From Gammaproteobacteria bacterium (lineage in GTDB: Bacteria; Pseudomonadota; Gammaproteobacteria; Pseudomonadales; Azotimanducaceae_A): DNA of 60,270 nt. Location: contig DUAT01000178.1 in the NCBI GenBank assembly GCA_012960755.1, positions 1 through 60,270 on the forward strand, given 5' to 3'. This document shows, in pieces, positions 57,269-60,270 of the stretch. Made by a program: the position numbers and the translations under genes. Positions within the stretch are counted from its first letter, which is position 1. Every line of letters begins with the position of its first letter. A model generated the notes under the pieces. The model did not search any database. It was not told the origin of the DNA and worked only from the letters and a program-made list of their open reading frames with translations.

Positions 57269-58480
57269 ATGCCATCAATTGAAACGACCCTCGCCAAGCG
57301 CATGGAGACACCAGGCACTCAAGACTGGGCGCGAAGTGCTCATCCGGGCACGCCGAACAAATATTTCATGATGTCCTCGGACTGCCACGCAAACGAGCCG
57401 AAGGATTGGGTGAAATCTCGCATCGATCCGGAATACCTGAAGCGCCTGCCTAGGCTGGAAATGAAAGATGGTCAGGCCTTCATCATCACAGAAGGTAATC
57501 GTCCCTGGAAGATCAAGACGGACACAACGGATTGGGGTCCGGAGGACATTGAAAGAAATAAAACCGGGCGCAATGTCGCTGAACGTATTGCGGATCAGGA
57601 CCGTGATGGTATTGATGTCGAAGTCGTTTTTGGTAACAAAGGTATACACGCGTTTGGGACTAATGACCCAGGGTTTTCCATGGCGATGTCCCAGTGCTGG
57701 AACAACTGGGCGCACGAAGAGTTCGGTGCACACCAGGATCGAATCCTGCCCATGGCGCAAATACCTACACTGGATGTAGAAGCTGCCATCAAGGAAGTAC
57801 AACGTGTGGCGAAGTTGGGTTTCAGGGGTATCACCATACCGGTAAAACCCGTATACGGTCCCACCGGTATGGATCAGCGTAACTACAACCAACCGGAATT
57901 CGAACCGTTGTGGGCGGCAATTGCAGATGCCGATCTACCTTTGACGATTCACGTTTCAACCGGGCGTGACCCGAGAGCAGCATCGGGGCCAGGAGGCGCC
58001 ATCGTGAATTACGCAGTGCATTGTTGTGCCGCCAGCCAGGAGCCTGTAGCCAATCTGTGTGCATCCGGGGTGTTGGAGCGACACCCAAATCTCAGATTTG
58101 CCACGATCGAGGCGGGTATTGGCTGGGTGTCATGGTTACTGGAGGTGATGGACGAAGCGTTCTACAAGCACCGCATGTGGGTGTCTCCCGATCTGAAGGA
58201 GCCACCAAGCTTCTACTATCGCCGCCAGGCTTTTGCCTCCTTCGGCGAGGATCGCTCTGGGCTCGACTTAGGCGTTGCCCACAATCTAATCGACAACTTC
58301 TTGTGGGCGAACGATTACCCTCACCATGAAGGAACCTGGCCTCATTCAGCAGCCGCTATTGAAAGGACGATGGGTGGTTTGTCTGAATCGAACCGAGCCA
58401 AGGTATTGGGACTGAATGCGGCACGATTCTGGAACGTTGAGGTACCGGCTAAATATCAAACACTCGGAGGAGCAGCGTAG
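57269..58480 (+). CDS. Amidohydrolase-2 family protein
   Basis: A 403-residue metal-dependent hydrolase/decarboxylase of the ACMSD-related family: SSDCHANEP (D38, H40) near the N-terminus, RGITIPVKP, LPLTIHVSTG, FATIEAGIGWVSWLLE and LWANDYPHHEGTWP with the metal Asp. TTAGGAGAG precedes the ATG. It is the first gene of a tight operon; the stop overlaps the next GTG start by one base. May hydrolyse or decarboxylate an intermediate of the same pathway. Confidence 0.9.
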   Translation: MPSIETTLAKRMETPGTQDWARSAHPGTPNKYFMMSSDCHANEPKDWVKSRIDPEYLKRLPRLEMKDGQAFIITEGNRPWKIKTDTTDWGPEDIERNKTGRNVAERIADQDRDGIDVEVVFGNKGIHAFGTNDPGFSMAMSQCWNNWAHEEFGAHQDRILPMAQIPTLDVEAAIKEVQRVAKLGFRGITIPVKPVYGPTGMDQRNYNQPEFEPLWAAIADADLPLTIHVSTGRDPRAASGPGGAIVNYAVHCCAASQEPVANLCASGVLERHPNLRFATIEAGIGWVSWLLEVMDEAFYKHRMWVSPDLKEPPSFYYRRQAFASFGEDRSGLDLGVAHNLIDNFLWANDYPHHEGTWPHSAAAIERTMGGLSESNRAKVLGLNAARFWNVEVPAKYQTLGGAA

Positions 58481-59685
58481 TGTCTCTTAAAGGAGTTGCG
58501 GCGGCGGTAGGTCTGGGTGAGCTTGCCCCACAACGCTACACCGGTGATGCAACCATCCTGGATCTTTTGAGCGAAGTTGCAACCGAGGCAATAGAGGACG
58601 CCGGATTTGTAAAATCAGACATAGACGGTCTGGTCGTCCATCCTATCGGCGGCTTACCGGGATTTGTTCCGGCGACCGTCGCTGAGTACCTGGGGTTGCA
58701 GCCCACCTTCGCCGAGGTGGTGGACTTGGGCGGCGCCACCGGTGCAGGGATGATCTGGCGTGCAGCGGCTGCAATACAGGCGGGCATGTGTACGAGTTGT
58801 CTATGTCTGACTGGCACACGCAGGAGGGGGGACGGAACCGCGAAGCCGGCAAAGCCGACCAGCAGTCATATCAGGCCGCGTTCAATTTCTCCTAAAAGGG
58901 ATCGCTCACCCCAGGCAGAATTCGATATACCCTACGGTATGTTAGGCGCCAACGTGGGTTATGCAATGCTCGCAACACGGTATACCCATGAGTACGGTTT
59001 GACCGATATTCAGCGGGTGAAAGTTGCCGTGGACCAACGCAAGAACGCCAACGAAAATCCGCGCGCTCTTTTTCATGAACACACTTTAAGCGTGGACGAT
59101 GTGCTAGCGTCGGAAATCATCTGTGAGCCGTTGCATATGCTCGAAATAGTTATGCCTGCCGCGGGCGCTGCCGCGGTTTTGGTGACCTCAGCGGATCGGG
59201 CAATTGATTCGAAGCACGCACCGGCATGGTTGTTGGGTGCAGGAGAATCGGTGACTCACTCATCATTTGCGCAGGCACCGGCACTGGATGCCACAGGTGT
59301 CGGCATTGCAGCACGGTCTGCATTTTCGCAAGCAGGTGTTCAGCCTCGTGACGTGGGCCTTGCTTCATTGTATGACTGCTACACCATCATGGTTTTGTTG
59401 ACGCTGGAAGAGGCAGGGTTTTGTGCACGCGGTGAGGCCGGTGCGTTTGTTGAAGCCCATGACTTAAGCTATGCGGGCAATTTTCCATTAAACACACATG
59501 GTGGACAGCTCTCTTTTGGGCAACCTGGGATGGCCGGTGGTATGAGTCATGTTACGGAAGCAATCCGTCAGATTCAGGGGCGCTGCGGAACGCGGCAGAT
59601 TGCCAATCTTGAATTGGCCTATGCACATGGCAATGGCGGCATCATTGCCGAGCAAACTGGCCTGGTTTTCGGAGTGGAACGATGA
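58480..59685 (+). CDS. Thiolase-like lipid-transfer protein (Ltp2/SCP2-type)
   Basis: A 401-residue thiolase-fold protein starting at GTG. GGATGAGMIWRAAAAIQAG lies where active thiolases have the nucleophilic Cys and has none, while NTHGGQLSFGQPG and AYAHGNGG near the C-terminus are kept. This is the pattern of non-condensing Ltp-type proteins that cleave acyl-CoA aldols with a DUF35 partner. A basic Pro/Ser-rich loop (about 117-143) is unusual. Overlaps the DUF35 gene by four bases (ATGA). Confidence 0.87.
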   Translation: MSLKGVAAAVGLGELAPQRYTGDATILDLLSEVATEAIEDAGFVKSDIDGLVVHPIGGLPGFVPATVAEYLGLQPTFAEVVDLGGATGAGMIWRAAAAIQAGMCTSCLCLTGTRRRGDGTAKPAKPTSSHIRPRSISPKRDRSPQAEFDIPYGMLGANVGYAMLATRYTHEYGLTDIQRVKVAVDQRKNANENPRALFHEHTLSVDDVLASEIICEPLHMLEIVMPAAGAAAVLVTSADRAIDSKHAPAWLLGAGESVTHSSFAQAPALDATGVGIAARSAFSQAGVQPRDVGLASLYDCYTIMVLLTLEEAGFCARGEAGAFVEAHDLSYAGNFPLNTHGGQLSFGQPGMAGGMSHVTEAIRQIQGRCGTRQIANLELAYAHGNGGIIAEQTGLVFGVER

Positions 59686-60095
59686 GCGCTCGACTAATTC
59701 CCGCCAGTACGAAGTTGACACAACCTTATTGGGATGCAACCCGCCGCGGCGAGCTGGTGATTCAGTTTTGTCAGGCCTGCAGCCAGAGTACTTTTCCGCC
59801 ACGTGCCCATTGTCCAGATTGCGGATCTTCCACACTACAGTGGCGACAAGTTTCCGGAAAAGGCACGATCTACAGCTACACAATTGCGCATCGTCCTCCG
59901 CACCCGGTATTTGCCGACCAATGCCCCATGGCAATAGCAGTAGTAGAACTGGCCGAAGGTCCGCGAATGATTAGCAACATTGTAGATGTAGCGCTTGCGG
60001 ATGTGGCAGTGGGTATGGATGTACAAGTCGCTTTTGAATCAATTGATGACAGTGATGTGATGCTGCCGGTGTTTTCACCTGTTAAAACAAACTAG
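59682..60095 (+). CDS. DUF35 OB-fold/zinc-ribbon acyl-CoA-associated protein
   Basis: A 137-residue protein with an N-terminal helix ([16 protein letters not shown]), a rubredoxin-like zinc ribbon with two Cys pairs (CQAC and CPDC), and an OB fold ([14 protein letters not shown]). Such proteins bind CoA thioesters and pair with thiolase-like partners, for example Ltp2-ChsH2. The ATGA overlap with the thiolase gene supports a stable complex. Confidence 0.9.
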   Translation: MSARLIPASTKLTQPYWDATRRGELVIQFCQACSQSTFPPRAHCPDCGSSTLQWRQVSGKGTIYSYTIAHRPPHPVFADQCPMAIAVVELAEGPRMISNIVDVALADVAVGMDVQVAFESIDDSDVMLPVFSPVKTN

Positions 60096-60114
60096 CCAGA
60101 AGGAGCGCCCAGCT

Positions 60115-60270
60115 ATGCAATATCCACTTGAAGGGATCAAAGTACTGGATTTTTCGCGCGTGGTGGCGGGTCCATTCGCCGGACGACTCCTGTCCGATCT
60201 GGGTGCCGATGTCGTTAAGGTCGAACCTCCGGATGGTGACGGCACGCGTTTTCACGGTAAGAAAGTGCGG
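60115..60270 (+). CDS. CoA transferase family III (CaiB/BaiF), 3'-partial
   Basis: ATG 60115 follows AAGGAG; 52 codons are visible before the window ends. The opening [36 protein letters not shown] is the standard start of class III CoA transferases. It would supply the CoA ester used by the preceding thiolase-like/DUF35 pair. Confidence 0.9.
   Translation, partial: MQYPLEGIKVLDFSRVVAGPFAGRLLSDLGADVVKVEPPDGDGTRFHGKKVR

Noticed and set aside
57275..57892. Minus-strand ORF of 205 codons opposite the amidohydrolase
   Set aside because: Shadow of the amidohydrolase frame; composition not protein-like.

Overview
The window looks like a chromosomal stretch of a Gram-negative, respiratory, probably marine or environmental gammaproteobacterium. 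This is inferred from outer-membrane barrels, periplasmic cytochromes, NarGHJI with two NarK carriers, an H-NOX protein, Tat and lipoprotein signals, and AraC/TetR regulators. I see no rRNA, tRNA, CRISPR array, phage or plasmid backbone. What stands out is the many decayed genes: frameshifts in homopolymers, genes whose start is joined to another gene's end, and relics of IS91-like transposons scattered in one orientation.

Region by region. 1-3548: a partial large multicopper oxidase translationally coupled to a SCO/cytochrome c fusion protein. 4074-9524: a small membrane protein, a broken PAS histidine kinase cut off by an IS91-like relic, a DUF222/HNH remnant, a frameshifted His-rich outer-membrane barrel and a WD40 remnant. 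9683-17671: a four-gene signalling operon (CHASE3 hybrid kinase with three receivers, CheR, receiver-less CheB, receiver-PAS-kinase-receiver protein), followed by an orphan CheX-like gene. 18292-22604: methanethiol methyltransferase (MddA), then an AraC regulator divergent from a desaturase-cupin-DUF4336 group. 22744-29501: an OmpW-like barrel, a sulfotransferase fragment, small unknowns, a START-domain protein, a frameshifted DUF899 protein, a TPR lipoprotein fragment, an H-NOX protein lacking its proximal heme histidine, and an alpha/beta hydrolase. 30049-42478: a respiratory nitrate (or nitrite-oxidising) module made of a Cys-rich PAS-BTAD regulator, a small protein, a membrane-anchored diheme cytochrome c, narG, narH, narJ, narI and two narK genes. 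42969-48982: a TlpA-like thioredoxin, an S33-type hydrolase, a cupin, a TetR gene knocked out of frame by a third copy of a 7-bp repeat, twin palindromic operators and a Tat-exported FAD oxidoreductase. 49133-50868: a DUF5519 protein, a second IS91 transposase relic, a pilin gene with ATC where its ATG should be, and an integrase relic. 50897-54315: a zinc/manganese uptake operon (small secreted protein, porin, binding protein, permease) without an ATPase gene. 54573-60270: a catabolic region with an HCCA-isomerase-like protein, a truncated YtcJ amidohydrolase, an LLM oxidoreductase stub, and a coupled operon of amidohydrolase, thiolase-like protein, DUF35 OB-fold protein and CoA transferase.

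How the genes work together. The nar block forms one electron-transfer unit with a plausible dedicated regulator. The 9.7-17.7 kb block is one multi-kinase sensory unit. The last four genes resemble the acyl-CoA retro-aldolase/OB-fold pairs of steroid or isoprenoid side-chain catabolism. The most unusual observations are the H-NOX His-to-Arg change, the out-of-frame 7-bp repeat in the TetR gene next to two perfect operators, the repeated 36-bp IS91-like terminus, the Glu-for-Asp receiver and the Cys-rich PAS-BTAD regulator. All are read by eye from sequence; no database search was run.
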